From the NCBI GenBank assembly GCA_903929065.1, contig CAIYTJ010000440.1:1-25360 (forward strand): a DNA stretch of 25,360 bases. The letters are read 5' to 3'. Of this stretch, positions 13,482 through 22,470 are shown piece by piece. Made by a program: the position numbers and the translations under genes. The notes under the pieces are model-generated. The model saw only the letters and a list, made by a program, of their open reading frames with translations. It searched no databases and was not told the DNA's origin. The stretch is from an uncultured Bacteroidales bacterium. Lineage in GTDB: Bacteria > Bacteroidota > Bacteroidia > Bacteroidales > Paludibacteraceae. The first letter of the stretch is position 1, and every line of letters begins with the position of its first letter.

Positions 13482-14702
13482 ATGGATTATAGACTAGATA
13501 CCGGCGGTTGCCGAATGAATAAAAAGGGTTGCAACCGCAATTCTACCCAAAAACTGAGCACATTCGACTGGATGTGCGACTTACCTGAAACACAGAAAGA
13601 TACTGACTTCATTGAGGTTCAGTTTAAAAACACACGCAAAGGCTATTTTTTGAACAGCACTAAAATTCCGCTAGAAAAAGGGGATGTTGTTGCTGTTGAA
13701 TCATCTCCGGGCCACGATATTGGCGAAGTAACGCTGGTTGGTCGATTGGTGTTGTTGCAAATGAAAAAATACAATGTCAATCCTGAAAAGATCGAAGTGA
13801 AGCGTGTGTATCGCAAAGCCAAGGAAACGGATTTGGAAAAATTTCAGGAAGCCAAAGGTAAGGAACAGGCAACAATGATAAAAGCACGCCAGATTGCTGA
13901 AAGCCTGAAACTGAATATGAAAATCGGTGATGTGGAATTTCAGGGCGATGGTAATAAAGCAATTTTCTATTATATTGCTGATGAGCGCGTTGACTTTCGT
14001 CAGTTGATTAAGGTTTTTGCTGAAACTTTCCGTGTAAGAATTGAAATGAAACAAATCGGTGCCCGCCAGGAAGCCGGACGAATTGGTGGAATCGGACCTT
14101 GTGGGCGCGAATTGTGTTGCTCAGGTTGGATGACAAATTTTAATTCGGTTTCGACCAGTGCGGCTCGTTATCAGGATATTTCGCTGAACCCGCAAAAGCT
14201 TGCAGGTCAGTGTGCAAAACTGAAATGTTGCATGAACTTCGAGCTTGATTCGTACATGGATGCACTGAAAGATTTTCCATCGAAAGAGATTCAACTTGAA
14301 ACGCTGGACAATACCTATTATCATTTCAAAACCGATGTTTTCAAAGGTTTGATGTCCTATTCGACTGCACCAAATTTTGCCGCTAATATCAAGACAATCA
14401 GTGCAAAAAGGGCAAAGGAAATTATTGCCATGAACAGAAAAGGTTCAAAACCGGAAATTCTTGACGATCAAATGGAAGAAGCCGAGAAACCGGTTATTGT
14501 GGATTATGAAAATGGTGTTGGTGAAGGAAGTCTGACACGTTTTGATTCGAATAAAAAGAAGTCGAATCATAAAAATAAACGACCAAATAATAATCGACCG
14601 GTTTTGAATAAACCCAATCAAACTGAGAGCGGAAACAATGCACCAAGATTCCAAAAACCGATTAAAAAAACCGATAACGGGACGAATACCAATGAAAAAT
14701 AG
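13482..14702 (+). CDS. ricT: RicT/YaaT-family PSP1-domain protein
   Basis: The protein has 406 residues, much longer than Bacillus YaaT (about 275). The core spans about residues 42-290 and includes the PSP1 region with VRIEMKQIGARQEAGRIGGI. The hallmark cysteine-rich loops are GPCGRELCC (Cys207, 212, 213) and CAKLKCCMNFELD (Cys244, 249, 250). In Firmicutes RicT is part of an iron-sulfur complex with RicA and RicF that promotes RNA processing; the Bacteroidota role is not established. Extra Cys10, 17 and 32 lie in an N-terminal extension. The tail from about residue 360 is low-complexity, rich in Lys, Asn and Pro, likely disordered and perhaps nucleic-acid-binding. The stop overlaps gldH by 11 bp. 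Confidence 0.93.
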   Translation: MDYRLDTGGCRMNKKGCNRNSTQKLSTFDWMCDLPETQKDTDFIEVQFKNTRKGYFLNSTKIPLEKGDVVAVESSPGHDIGEVTLVGRLVLLQMKKYNVNPEKIEVKRVYRKAKETDLEKFQEAKGKEQATMIKARQIAESLKLNMKIGDVEFQGDGNKAIFYYIADERVDFRQLIKVFAETFRVRIEMKQIGARQEAGRIGGIGPCGRELCCSGWMTNFNSVSTSAARYQDISLNPQKLAGQCAKLKCCMNFELDSYMDALKDFPSKEIQLETLDNTYYHFKTDVFKGLMSYSTAPNFAANIKTISAKRAKEIIAMNRKGSKPEILDDQMEEAEKPVIVDYENGVGEGSLTRFDSNKKKSNHKNKRPNNNRPVLNKPNQTESGNNAPRFQKPIKKTDNGTNTNEK

Positions 14703-15156
14703 TTTATTAATTCTGCTTTTTAGTTCGTTGTTTTTGACCGGTTGTATCAATAACGACGTCTATCTGAAATACAAAACTATCACCACAAACGGTTGGAATA
14801 AAGATAGTTTGTGTACTTTTGATATTCAGATTAAAGATACAACTGCAAGCTATAATTTGTATGTAAATATAAGAAACAGAGGAGAATATCCGTATCAGAA
14901 TCTGTGGCTTTTTTTATCAAAAATGTCACCAGATAGTACATTGATTAGAGATTCAATTGAGTGTTATTTGGCAGATAAACGTGGAAAATGGTTGGGTACG
15001 GGAATTGGTTCAGTATTGGAAATGCCCGTGTTGTATCAGCAAAAGGTGAAATTTAGCAAAGCAGGAAGATATCAGTATAAAATTACCCATGGCATGCGCG
15101 ATTCTGTGTTGATTGGCATAAACGACATTGGGATGCGGGTGGAAAAAGTCAAATGA
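14692..15156 (+). CDS. gldH: Gliding-motility-type lipoprotein GldH
   Basis: The protein has 154 residues. Its lipoprotein signal (LLILLFSSLFLTGC, Cys18) is followed by DVYLKYKTITTNGWNKDSLC, then YNLYVNIRNRGEYPYQNLWL, WLGTGIGSVLE and GRYQYKITHGMRDSVL, a pattern that fits GldH. In Flavobacterium GldH is needed for gliding and works with the type IX secretion apparatus; non-gliding Bacteroidota keep homologues, so motility cannot be inferred. The start is ATG 14692, where the signal begins; the frame is open 18 codons upstream into ricT. The start lies 11 bp inside ricT, implying translational coupling and a shared operon with holB and ricT. Confidence 0.88.
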   Translation: MKNSLLILLFSSLFLTGCINNDVYLKYKTITTNGWNKDSLCTFDIQIKDTTASYNLYVNIRNRGEYPYQNLWLFLSKMSPDSTLIRDSIECYLADKRGKWLGTGIGSVLEMPVLYQQKVKFSKAGRYQYKITHGMRDSVLIGINDIGMRVEKVK

Positions 15157-15250
15157 TTTTTTTATTGACGATTTTGGATTTCAGATTGCTAATTAAACTG
15201 TAAAAATATCCAATCGTAAATCATAAATTTTAAAATCGTAAATATAAGAG

Positions 15251-16006
15251 GTGGGCAAAAATAAACTGGCAAAATTTGCCGAAATGGAAGAATTTCCGCA
15301 TGTTTTTCAGGTTTCGTCGCATGCGGTTCGTGAAGGTGAATCCTTTGAAATGAAAGGAAAATGGAACGAATTATTTTTCAAAAACAATCATCCGATAGTG
15401 CTCGAATTGGGCTGTGGTAAAGGCGAATACACAGTTGGTTTGGCTGAACTTTTTCCTGATAAAAATTTCATTGGTGTCGATATAAAAGGTGCAAGGCTCT
15501 GGACAGGAGCCAAGCAATCATTTCAGGCAAAAATGAAAAACGTGGCTTTTCTACGGACAAATATAGAAATGATTCATCATTTTTTTGCTGAGAATGAAGT
15601 GAGCGAAATTTGGCTCACTTTCCCCGATCCACAAATGAAAAAGGTGACCAAACGCCTTACAGCCACCAACTTTATGAAATCTTATCAGCAATTCTTAAAA
15701 GAAAAGGGTATTATTCATCTAAAAACCGACAGCAATTTCATGTTTTCATATACGTGCGAAATGGTAAAAGAAAACCAGTTTCCGGTGGTTTTTTCAACTA
15801 ACAATTTGTATGAATCTGACCTCTCAGACCCTATCTTGGGAATTAAAACGTATTATGAGCAACAATGGCTTGACCGTGGCTTGACGATAAAATATATTCA
15901 GTTTTTATCTGAGAAAAGAGCTGAATTTGTTGAGCCGGAAATAGAAATTGAACATGATTCTTATCGTAGTTTTGGCCGGAGTAAACTGCACAATTTACAG
16001 GATTAA
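15251..16006 (+). CDS. trmB: tRNA (guanine-N7-)-methyltransferase
   Basis: The protein has 251 residues. It methylates N7 of G46 in the variable loop of tRNA using S-adenosylmethionine, in the cytosol. Diagnostic blocks are the SAM site VLELGCGKGEYT (residues 50-61), NFIGVDIKG, TFPDPQ with following basic stretch (residues 123-136, KKVTKRL), IIHLKTDS and the C-terminal TYYEQQWLDRGLTIKYIQF. The start codon is GTG 15251, not ATG: the family N-terminus GKNKLAKF begins right after it and no ATG fits. The 94-bp spacer before it contains the direct repeat AATCGTAAAT at 15212-15221 and 15234-15243 but no good promoter, so it may be cotranscribed with gldH. Confidence 0.95.
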   Translation: MGKNKLAKFAEMEEFPHVFQVSSHAVREGESFEMKGKWNELFFKNNHPIVLELGCGKGEYTVGLAELFPDKNFIGVDIKGARLWTGAKQSFQAKMKNVAFLRTNIEMIHHFFAENEVSEIWLTFPDPQMKKVTKRLTATNFMKSYQQFLKEKGIIHLKTDSNFMFSYTCEMVKENQFPVVFSTNNLYESDLSDPILGIKTYYEQQWLDRGLTIKYIQFLSEKRAEFVEPEIEIEHDSYRSFGRSKLHNLQD

Positions 16007-16087
16007 AGCAAATATCTGATAATCTTCGATTGCGCCAAACATTTTCGACTTCAAACTTGTTTGCGTTAATGAACAACTCAAAATAAA

Positions 16088-17194
16088 ATGACGATTTACC
16101 CACAATTAATTCTTGATGCACTTGTGCATGTACGCTATCCCGGAAACGGTAAGGACATTGTTTCTTCAGGCATGGTTCAAAACGATATCAAAATCGAAGG
16201 AAACAAAGTTTCATTCTCCATTATTTTCGAAAAGGCAAACGATCCTTTTGCAAAATCGGTAGTAAAAGCCGCGGAACAGGCTATTTCAACTTATGTTGGT
16301 GAAAATGTTGAAATTAAAGGAAATATCGGAATAATTACTCCCGAACCGCCAAAGCCAAAGACGGTTTCAATCCTGCCAAACGTAAAAAACATCATTGCCG
16401 TTTTTTCGGGCAAAGGAGGAGTTGGAAAATCAACTATATCTTCAAATCTTTCCATTTCTCTGGCGTTGCTCGGTTATAAAGTCGGGTTGCTTGATGCTGA
16501 TATTCACGGACCATCAATCCCTAAAATGTTTGGAGTAGAAGACGCACATCCAGAAGTAATTGAAGTGGAAGGAAGGCATGAAATTATTCCCATTGAAAAA
16601 TATGGTGTGAAAATTTTATCCATTGGGTTTTTTGTGAATCCAAATGATGCATTGGTTTGGCGTGGAGCGGTTTCCAGCAATGCGTTGAAGCAGCTTATGA
16701 CCGATGCCCAATGGGGCGATTTGGATTATTTTGTCATGGATTTACCACCAGGAACCGGTGATATTCATCTTACGGCTGTTCAAACCGTTGGGATTACCGG
16801 AGCAATTGTGGTTACAACTCCTCAGGATGTTGCTTTGGCCGATGCACGAAAAGGTGTGAGCATGTTTACAGGAGAAAAGATTAATGTTCCGGTTCTCGGA
16901 TTAGTTGAAAATATGGCCTGGTTTACTCCGGCTGAACTGCCTGAAAATAAGTATTATATATTTGGAAAAGGTGGAGGAAAGCGTCTCGCTGAAGAGCTTG
17001 ATATTCCTTTGCTTGGCCAGATTCCACTGGTACAAAGTATCCGCGAAGGCGGTGATGCCGGACATCCGGTTGCGGCTGATGAAAATAGCATTATGTCGCT
17101 TGCATTCAGAGACCTGGCTTTGAAAGTAGTTGACCGGATTGATTTCAGAAATTCCAACATGCAGGCAACTAAAAGAGTGGACATTGTAAAATAG
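16088..17194 (+). CDS. mrp: Mrp/NBP35-type ATPase, probable Fe-S carrier
   Basis: The protein has 368 residues. An N-terminal MIP18/DUF59-like domain (about 1-85) is joined to a P-loop domain with deviant Walker A GKGGVGKST (108-116), LLDADIHGPSIPKMFG, a WRGAVSSNALKQL segment, DYFVMDLPPGTGD and VVTTPQDVAL. Such proteins hold and transfer iron-sulfur clusters to apo-enzymes in the cytosol. At the position where many Mrp proteins have a CxxC cluster ligand, this one reads WFTPAELPENKYYIFG (278-293), with no cysteine. I recall the same sequence in other Bacteroidota, so it is probably lineage-specific. It follows trmB by 81 bp, an order common in this phylum. The 279-bp spacer after it is AT-rich. 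Confidence 0.93.
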   Translation: MTIYPQLILDALVHVRYPGNGKDIVSSGMVQNDIKIEGNKVSFSIIFEKANDPFAKSVVKAAEQAISTYVGENVEIKGNIGIITPEPPKPKTVSILPNVKNIIAVFSGKGGVGKSTISSNLSISLALLGYKVGLLDADIHGPSIPKMFGVEDAHPEVIEVEGRHEIIPIEKYGVKILSIGFFVNPNDALVWRGAVSSNALKQLMTDAQWGDLDYFVMDLPPGTGDIHLTAVQTVGITGAIVVTTPQDVALADARKGVSMFTGEKINVPVLGLVENMAWFTPAELPENKYYIFGKGGGKRLAEELDIPLLGQIPLVQSIREGGDAGHPVAADENSIMSLAFRDLALKVVDRIDFRNSNMQATKRVDIVK

Positions 17195-17402
17195 TGCATT
17201 GTCATATTTAAAAAGCTGATAAATAAAAGGTTATAATTAACTGCATTTAATTTTTAAACATATCACTTTGGATATTTTTAATTTACATATTTGATGCATA
17301 AGATATTGGTAATTAAATTTATAATATAGATAAAAACAGGCAATGTAATAAAATGTAATATGTAATGAAGCGTAAATAATCATCAGGAATGAAATATATT
17401 CT

Positions 17403-17410
17403 TAACTTTG
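17403..17410 (+). promoter_or_regulatory. Possible -7 element for the OmpA-family gene
   Basis: TAACTTTG matches TAnnTTTG and lies 64 bp before ATG 17474. No TTTG is visible 19-21 bp upstream. The remainder of the 17195-17473 spacer holds only AT-rich sequence with short GTAAT repeats. Confidence 0.3.
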
Positions 17411-17473
17411 ACCTTATTTTGTCGATTTCAGAGGAGTAAATTTTATTTTCTGAGGTTTAATCTTTCCTGCCCA

Positions 17474-18859
17474 ATGAAAAGATTTTTACTGATTATTTTT
17501 ATTACAACACTTTCTATGGCTGTTTTCTCGCAAAGCAAGGGCTTTTCGAGATGGTCTTTTACCCCTGAATATGGCTATAATTACTTCGACGGTGATATTA
17601 ACCAGAATCTAACAAATATCTTCCCTACTTCCTTTCGAAATGTTACTTACAGTGCTAATTTAGAATATGCTATGACTCCTGTTTGGGGCATGGGACTAGA
17701 TTTTTATTACTTTCCATTGCGTGCAACTACTACCAGCCCGACCACTATTAACATAAATACCGATTTGTGGAACTCTGATTTAATTGCTACAATTAACTTT
17801 ACACGCTGGATCTTTCCTCAATCAAAGTCAAGAATTTATGTCAATGGTTCAATTGGAATTGGATTTGCATATTACTTATTTGATGTGAGATATCCGAATG
17901 GAAATCCGGTATCTGTTAGTGATCTTTATGTGGATTCTAAATACAGTGGCAGATCAAGGCCAATTCTTTTATATGAAAATGGTAAGCCTTTGAAATATGG
18001 TATGGCAGGATCATGTCCGGTGACTTTTTCGGTGGAGTATAATTTTTCAAAACCACTTGCCATTGGTGCAAAAATCCATTATCGAGCTTACACAAAAGAC
18101 AACCTGGAAGGTGTAACATACCTGAACTGGGACGGTGTAACGAATGATTATATTGCAGCCGGAACGCTTTACCTGCGATACAAATTCAATTCTTTCAATA
18201 AAGACCATTTGAGAAATATAAAATGGGATGAATATCAACCCGATCAGGGACTAATTTATGCAAAAGAACTGGGTAAAAAGTTTGACAAACTGAACAACAA
18301 AGTAGATACCATCGCTAAAAAAGTGAACGATTTAATTCCACGTGTTGCAAAACTTGAAAGTTTATTGTCGAACGATGGACCTGATTCTGACGGTGATGGT
18401 GTGCCAGATGTAAGAGACAAAGACCCACATACGCCGCCGAATACTCCGGTTGATTTTTGGGGACGGCCACTTGCAATATCTTCTAATAATGTAACAACTG
18501 CAAAGGGAACGCCTTCAAAAAATACGGTAAACTGGGAGGATATTCCTGCTGTTTATTTTGATTTTGACAGGATTGACCTTGATAATGATGCATTGATTAC
18601 AATTAGTAAGATTGCAAATAGAATGAAGGCTGATCCAAATCTGTATGTCGAAGTCAGAGGGTATTGTGACTATTTGGGAAACAACCCGTATAATAACCTG
18701 CTGAGTCAACGACGATCCGACAGAGTGAAAAAAGAACTGGTAAATATATGGGGAATTCCATTCGACCATATAATTTCAAACGGAAAAGGAAAAGCGCTTG
18801 AACCAAAGATTAAATACCGGCCAAACCGCCGGTGCGATTTCTTTTTCGGGAAATTGTAA
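17474..18859 (+). CDS. OmpA-family outer-membrane protein with TSP3-like calcium motif
   Basis: The protein has 461 residues from ATG 17474 (signal peptide through about residue 20, ending FSQ); an in-frame TTG upstream would begin inside an AT-rich leader. Order: outer-membrane barrel (about 23-250), coiled-coil helix with KLNNKVDTIAKKVNDLIP, an acidic DSDGDGVPDVRDKDP motif of the thrombospondin-type-3 kind (about 303-317), a linker, then a C-terminal OmpA peptidoglycan-binding domain (about 359-459). The latter has YFDFDRIDLD, GYCDYLGNNPYN in place of the usual GHTD, SQRRSDRVKKEL and GKGKALEP. The Asp and Arg used for diaminopimelate binding are kept. It links the outer membrane to the cell wall. 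A terminator follows. Confidence 0.92.
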   Translation: MKRFLLIIFITTLSMAVFSQSKGFSRWSFTPEYGYNYFDGDINQNLTNIFPTSFRNVTYSANLEYAMTPVWGMGLDFYYFPLRATTTSPTTININTDLWNSDLIATINFTRWIFPQSKSRIYVNGSIGIGFAYYLFDVRYPNGNPVSVSDLYVDSKYSGRSRPILLYENGKPLKYGMAGSCPVTFSVEYNFSKPLAIGAKIHYRAYTKDNLEGVTYLNWDGVTNDYIAAGTLYLRYKFNSFNKDHLRNIKWDEYQPDQGLIYAKELGKKFDKLNNKVDTIAKKVNDLIPRVAKLESLLSNDGPDSDGDGVPDVRDKDPHTPPNTPVDFWGRPLAISSNNVTTAKGTPSKNTVNWEDIPAVYFDFDRIDLDNDALITISKIANRMKADPNLYVEVRGYCDYLGNNPYNNLLSQRRSDRVKKELVNIWGIPFDHIISNGKGKALEPKIKYRPNRRCDFFFGKL

Positions 18860-18881
18860 ATTTCTGCATTCCTGAAAATAT

Positions 18882-18909
18882 AAAGCCTGCCTGAAAGTGG
18901 GCTTTTTTT
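18882..18909 (+). terminator. Intrinsic terminator after the OmpA-family gene
   Basis: AAAGCC (18882-18887) pairs with GGCTTT (18900-18905) around a 12-base loop that can pair a little further, with T residues to 18909. It starts 22 bp after the stop. Confidence 0.75.
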
Positions 18910-18947
18910 ATGAATAAAAAATCTAAGTAGAAATTAAACTAATTCTA

Positions 18948-20852
18948 ATGAGACCAACCATTATCGATTTGTTGAACCAAAGCGTTGAAAAATATAACAA
19001 CGAACCATTTCTTTGGGAAAAAACTTCAACAGAATTTTTACCAACAACTTATCTGGAAACTAAACAGCAAACACATGTTCTTGCTGCCGGTTTAATATCA
19101 ATAGGAGTTAATAAAGGAGATAAAATTGCACTGCTTTCAGAAGGAAGAAACGCCTGGATTATTGGCGAACTGGGCATTTTGCACGCCGGTGGCATCAATG
19201 TTCCATTGTCTATAAAGTTAGAGGAAAGTAATGATCTTATATTTCGGTTAATCCACTCCGAAGCAAAATATATTCTGGTTTCAGGCAGTCAGTTGAAGAA
19301 AATCAGAAGTATTGCCAATGCGCTGCCGGAAATCAAAAAAGTGATTGTGTTTGATGACCAGCCCGACTATGAAGAAAAAGAAATCAGCCTGACTGAATTG
19401 CTTGAAAAAGGTGCTGAATACCAAAAGAAAAATCCAACAGATGTTGAAAAACGCGCTAAAGCCATTAAGCCTGACGATTTGGCCAATATAAGCTATACTT
19501 CAGGAACTACGGCCGATCCGAAAGGAATAATGTTGACTCATCGTAATTATACGGCCAATGTAGAACAGGCACTTACGTTGATGACCATTCCACCGAGTTA
19601 CCGGACTTTAATCATTTTGCCACTCGACCATTGTTTTGCGCATGTGGCTGGATTTTACAGTTTTATGGCATGTGGAGCCAGTGTTGGCACCGTTCAGAGC
19701 GGTAAAACGGGAATGGAAACGTTGAAAAATATTCCGATCAATATAAAAGAACTGAAACCAAGCTTATTATTGAGCGTACCGGCACTGGCAAAGAGTTTCA
19801 AAAAGAATATCGAAACCAATATCAAGGCTCAGGGACCGATTGTGAACGCACTTTTCAATTTTGCTCTGAAACTGGCATATTCGTACAACAAAGAAGGATA
19901 TAACAAAGGACAAGGCCTGCAAAAGTTCAAGAAACCACTGCTGAAATTGTTTGACAACATACTTTTTTCGAAGGTGCGGGAAGCATTTGGTGGAGAACTC
20001 AACTTTTTTATAGGTGGCGGAGCTTTACTCGATATTGATTTGCAACGATTTTATTATGCCATTGGAATTCCCATGTTTCAGGGTTACGGTTTGTCGGAGG
20101 CTACGCCAATCATTTCATCGAATGGAATGGCCAATCATAAATTAGGTTCGTCGGGTTATTTGGTAAAACCAATGGAATTGAAAATCTGTGATTCAGAGGG
20201 AAATGAATTGCCGAATTTCGAAAAAGGCGAAATCATTATTAAGGGCGAAAACGTGATGGCAGGGTATTATAAAAACGAAAAAGCAACTGCTGAAACCATT
20301 GTGGATGGATGGCTGCACACAGGCGATATGGGTTACATGGATAATGATGGTTTTCTGTATGTGGTTGGTCGTTTTAAAAGCTTGCTGATTTCGAGCGATG
20401 GCGAAAAATACAGTCCCGAAGGAATTGAAGAATCGCTTTCCGATAATTCGAAATACATTGACCAGGTAATTCTTTACAACAACCAAAATCCGTATACAGC
20501 CGCTCTGATTGTGCCAAACAAAGAAGCATTGAAAAGGTATGTGCTAAAGAAGAAACCAAATCTGAGTTGGGAAACTGCCGAGGCAAAAGCCTTGGCATTG
20601 GATAAACTCCAGCGGGAAATTAATCAGTTCCGCAAAGGTGGAAAATACGAAGGAATGTTTCCTGAACGCTGGCTGCCGGCTGCTGTGGCCGTAATCGGCG
20701 AACCATTTACCGAACAAAACGGATTGGTAAACAGCACCATGAAAGTGATGCGTGGCAAAGTGGAAGAACGCTACGTCGACCGGATTGAAAGTTTATATTC
20801 TTCAGGTGCCAAAAATATTGATAATCCGGAAAATATAGCAGCATTATCGTAG
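18948..20852 (+). CDS. Long-chain fatty acid-CoA ligase (AMP-dependent synthetase)
   Basis: The protein has 634 residues, typical of the FACS subfamily. It activates fatty acids through an acyl-adenylate to acyl-CoA for membrane lipid synthesis or oxidation. The ATP/AMP-binding signature YTSGTTADPKGIMLTHRN starts at residue 183. GYGLSEATP is at 379-387, HTGDMGYMDNDGF at 457-469 with the ribose-binding Asp460, and VVGRFKSLLISSDGEKYSP supplies the hinge. The C-terminal STMKVMRGKV carries the expected catalytic lysine region. The protein is cytosolic or peripherally membrane-bound; the chain length is not readable from sequence. ATG 18948 lies 38 bp after the terminator. The gene ends 70 bp before the small barrel gene and is not clearly part of that cluster. 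Confidence 0.95.
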   Translation: MRPTIIDLLNQSVEKYNNEPFLWEKTSTEFLPTTYLETKQQTHVLAAGLISIGVNKGDKIALLSEGRNAWIIGELGILHAGGINVPLSIKLEESNDLIFRLIHSEAKYILVSGSQLKKIRSIANALPEIKKVIVFDDQPDYEEKEISLTELLEKGAEYQKKNPTDVEKRAKAIKPDDLANISYTSGTTADPKGIMLTHRNYTANVEQALTLMTIPPSYRTLIILPLDHCFAHVAGFYSFMACGASVGTVQSGKTGMETLKNIPINIKELKPSLLLSVPALAKSFKKNIETNIKAQGPIVNALFNFALKLAYSYNKEGYNKGQGLQKFKKPLLKLFDNILFSKVREAFGGELNFFIGGGALLDIDLQRFYYAIGIPMFQGYGLSEATPIISSNGMANHKLGSSGYLVKPMELKICDSEGNELPNFEKGEIIIKGENVMAGYYKNEKATAETIVDGWLHTGDMGYMDNDGFLYVVGRFKSLLISSDGEKYSPEGIEESLSDNSKYIDQVILYNNQNPYTAALIVPNKEALKRYVLKKKPNLSWETAEAKALALDKLQREINQFRKGGKYEGMFPERWLPAAVAVIGEPFTEQNGLVNSTMKVMRGKVEERYVDRIESLYSSGAKNIDNPENIAALS

Positions 20853-20922
20853 CTGAACAATCGGAACCGAAATATAGTTTTATGTAAAATGACTTTTTGA
20901 AAGTTGATAAACACGAAGAAAT

Positions 20923-21468
20923 ATGAAAAAAACACTATTGATTTTTGTTGCGTTTATGCTTATTTTTCCATTAGGTAAAAGTCAAAATACAGGTTCATAC
21001 GATTTAGGAATCGGGCTGCGGTTTCAAAAAACTGAAGGACTTTATTGGGAGAATGGCGTGGGTGCTGATTATACAGCCGATTTTTTGTTACACAAAAAAA
21101 TTCACCTGAAACTTAGTTATGCCTCCAGCAGGCTTGGAACAGCATTATTCGAAAATGCTATAAGGCAGGATAACTATCTCATTGGTGCCGACTGGCATTT
21201 CCTCTCCGATAAAAACTTCCAACCCTATGTTGGACTGAATACGGGCTTTTTCCATGCTGATATGGAAAATCCCATTTTTAATGTTCTTCCACACAATTCT
21301 TTGCTGCTTTCGGCCGAAGCGGGACTTTATTATAAAATTAAAGCACCACTTGCCGCCAGTTTATCGGTAGGTTATAACTTCATTAATGGTGATGGTATCA
21401 ATATTCCCGGAACAATATTTCCGGTTTATTACCAGTTAAGTGTTTTTTATTATTTTGGAAAGAAATAA
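20923..21468 (+). CDS. Outer-membrane beta-barrel protein, unknown function
   Basis: The protein has 181 residues. The signal peptide ends at about residue 20 (FMLIFPLGKSQ). The mature part contains repeated amphipathic strands: YDLGIGLRFQKTEG, KIHLKLSYASSRLG, NFQPYVGLNTGFFH, LLLSAEAGLYYKI and LAASLSVGYNFIN. It ends in YYQLSVFYYFGKK, where the aromatic C-terminus is preceded by a hydrophobic strand. Eight strands are likely, like small OmpW/PorT-type barrels. No enzymatic residues are seen. The alpha/beta hydrolase lipoprotein begins 31 bp after it and the next two genes follow with gaps of 29 and 27 bp, so it is probably first in a four-gene unit. Confidence 0.75.
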   Translation: MKKTLLIFVAFMLIFPLGKSQNTGSYDLGIGLRFQKTEGLYWENGVGADYTADFLLHKKIHLKLSYASSRLGTALFENAIRQDNYLIGADWHFLSDKNFQPYVGLNTGFFHADMENPIFNVLPHNSLLLSAEAGLYYKIKAPLAASLSVGYNFINGDGINIPGTIFPVYYQLSVFYYFGKK

Positions 21469-21499
21469 TTTCCAATTACCAATTAAAAGAAATACAGAC

Positions 21500-22441
21500 A
21501 TGAAAAAGCATATTTTCCAGCCAATCCTGTTATTTATTACAGTTCTTCTCGCTTCCTGCAGTACAAATCCGCCTATTGATAACACCATGTTGGATTCGGG
21601 AACTATATCGTATGCTATTCCCGATTCGCTGGAAAAACATCTGGTTTCGGATTATATTCCTAATCCTACCGAACAGCAAAAAAATACACCGGTAATTATA
21701 TGTGCACACGGCTATACGGCAACAACTTTTGAATGGGACGAATTACGTTCCTATGCCAATGCCAAAGGCACTTTTTACGTGTCTCAGGTGCTGCTTGGCG
21801 GACATGGTGTTTCATATTCTGATTTTAAAAATGCAACCTGGGAGGACTGGCAAAGTTCCATCACCCTGGAATATAAAAACCTGAGCAATCTGGGATTTAA
21901 AAAAATATATCTGGCGGGTTCTTCAACCGGAGCACCACTGATTATTAATATGGTGAAAAATCATTTGTTTGACAACTTCACATTACCTAAAGGAATATTT
22001 CTGGTTGACCCAATCATTGTTTCATCCAATAAAACGCTCACTTTAGTTGGTCTGCTGGGACCGGTTCTGGGTTATACTTCTGTAACGCTGGCCAACGGAG
22101 AAAAAGGTCATTGGTATGTCTATCGTCCGCAGGAAACACTTAAACAACTTTATGCATTGATTGATCTGACCCGCCACGATTTAGAAGATGGAATCACTCT
22201 GCCCACCGGAACATACCTGAAAGTTTACAAAAGCGAAAAAGACGATACAGCCGACCCGATAAGCGCATTGATGATTTACAAAGGTATGAAAACTGCTGTT
22301 GGCGGCAATATCGATGCAGAAATGGTAAACTCATCGTTGCACGTTTTCACACGGCTCTCCGGAAGGGACAATGTAACTCCTGCTGAAACCGCCCTTCAAC
22401 AAAAGACATTTGCCGAAATGGAAACCAAAATGACCGAATAA
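21500..22441 (+). CDS. Lipoprotein alpha/beta hydrolase (probable esterase or lipase-like)
   Basis: The protein has 313 residues from ATG 21500 (lipobox LLASC, Cys20); the frame upstream only covers the end of the barrel gene. The fold is alpha/beta hydrolase: oxyanion turn AHGYT (69-73), a cap-like region with LLGGHGVSYSDF, a nucleophile elbow GSSTG with Ser142, probable acid Asp249 or Asp252 (KDDTADP) and catalytic His281 (SSLHVFTR). It resembles monoacylglycerol-lipase and carboxylesterase types, so it should hydrolyse an ester bond of a small acyl or carbohydrate ester; the substrate is not visible. As a lipoprotein it sits in the outer membrane or periplasm beside the secreted glycosidase. 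Confidence 0.85.
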   Translation: MKKHIFQPILLFITVLLASCSTNPPIDNTMLDSGTISYAIPDSLEKHLVSDYIPNPTEQQKNTPVIICAHGYTATTFEWDELRSYANAKGTFYVSQVLLGGHGVSYSDFKNATWEDWQSSITLEYKNLSNLGFKKIYLAGSSTGAPLIINMVKNHLFDNFTLPKGIFLVDPIIVSSNKTLTLVGLLGPVLGYTSVTLANGEKGHWYVYRPQETLKQLYALIDLTRHDLEDGITLPTGTYLKVYKSEKDDTADPISALMIYKGMKTAVGGNIDAEMVNSSLHVFTRLSGRDNVTPAETALQQKTFAEMETKMTE

Positions 22442-22470
22442 TCCCCGACTAATCTTTTTAAAAAAACAGA

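Noticed and set aside
15212..15243. Direct repeat AATCGTAAAT before trmB as a regulatory operator
   Set aside because: Only two short AT-rich copies 22 bp apart in a compositionally simple spacer; such repeats are expected by chance here.
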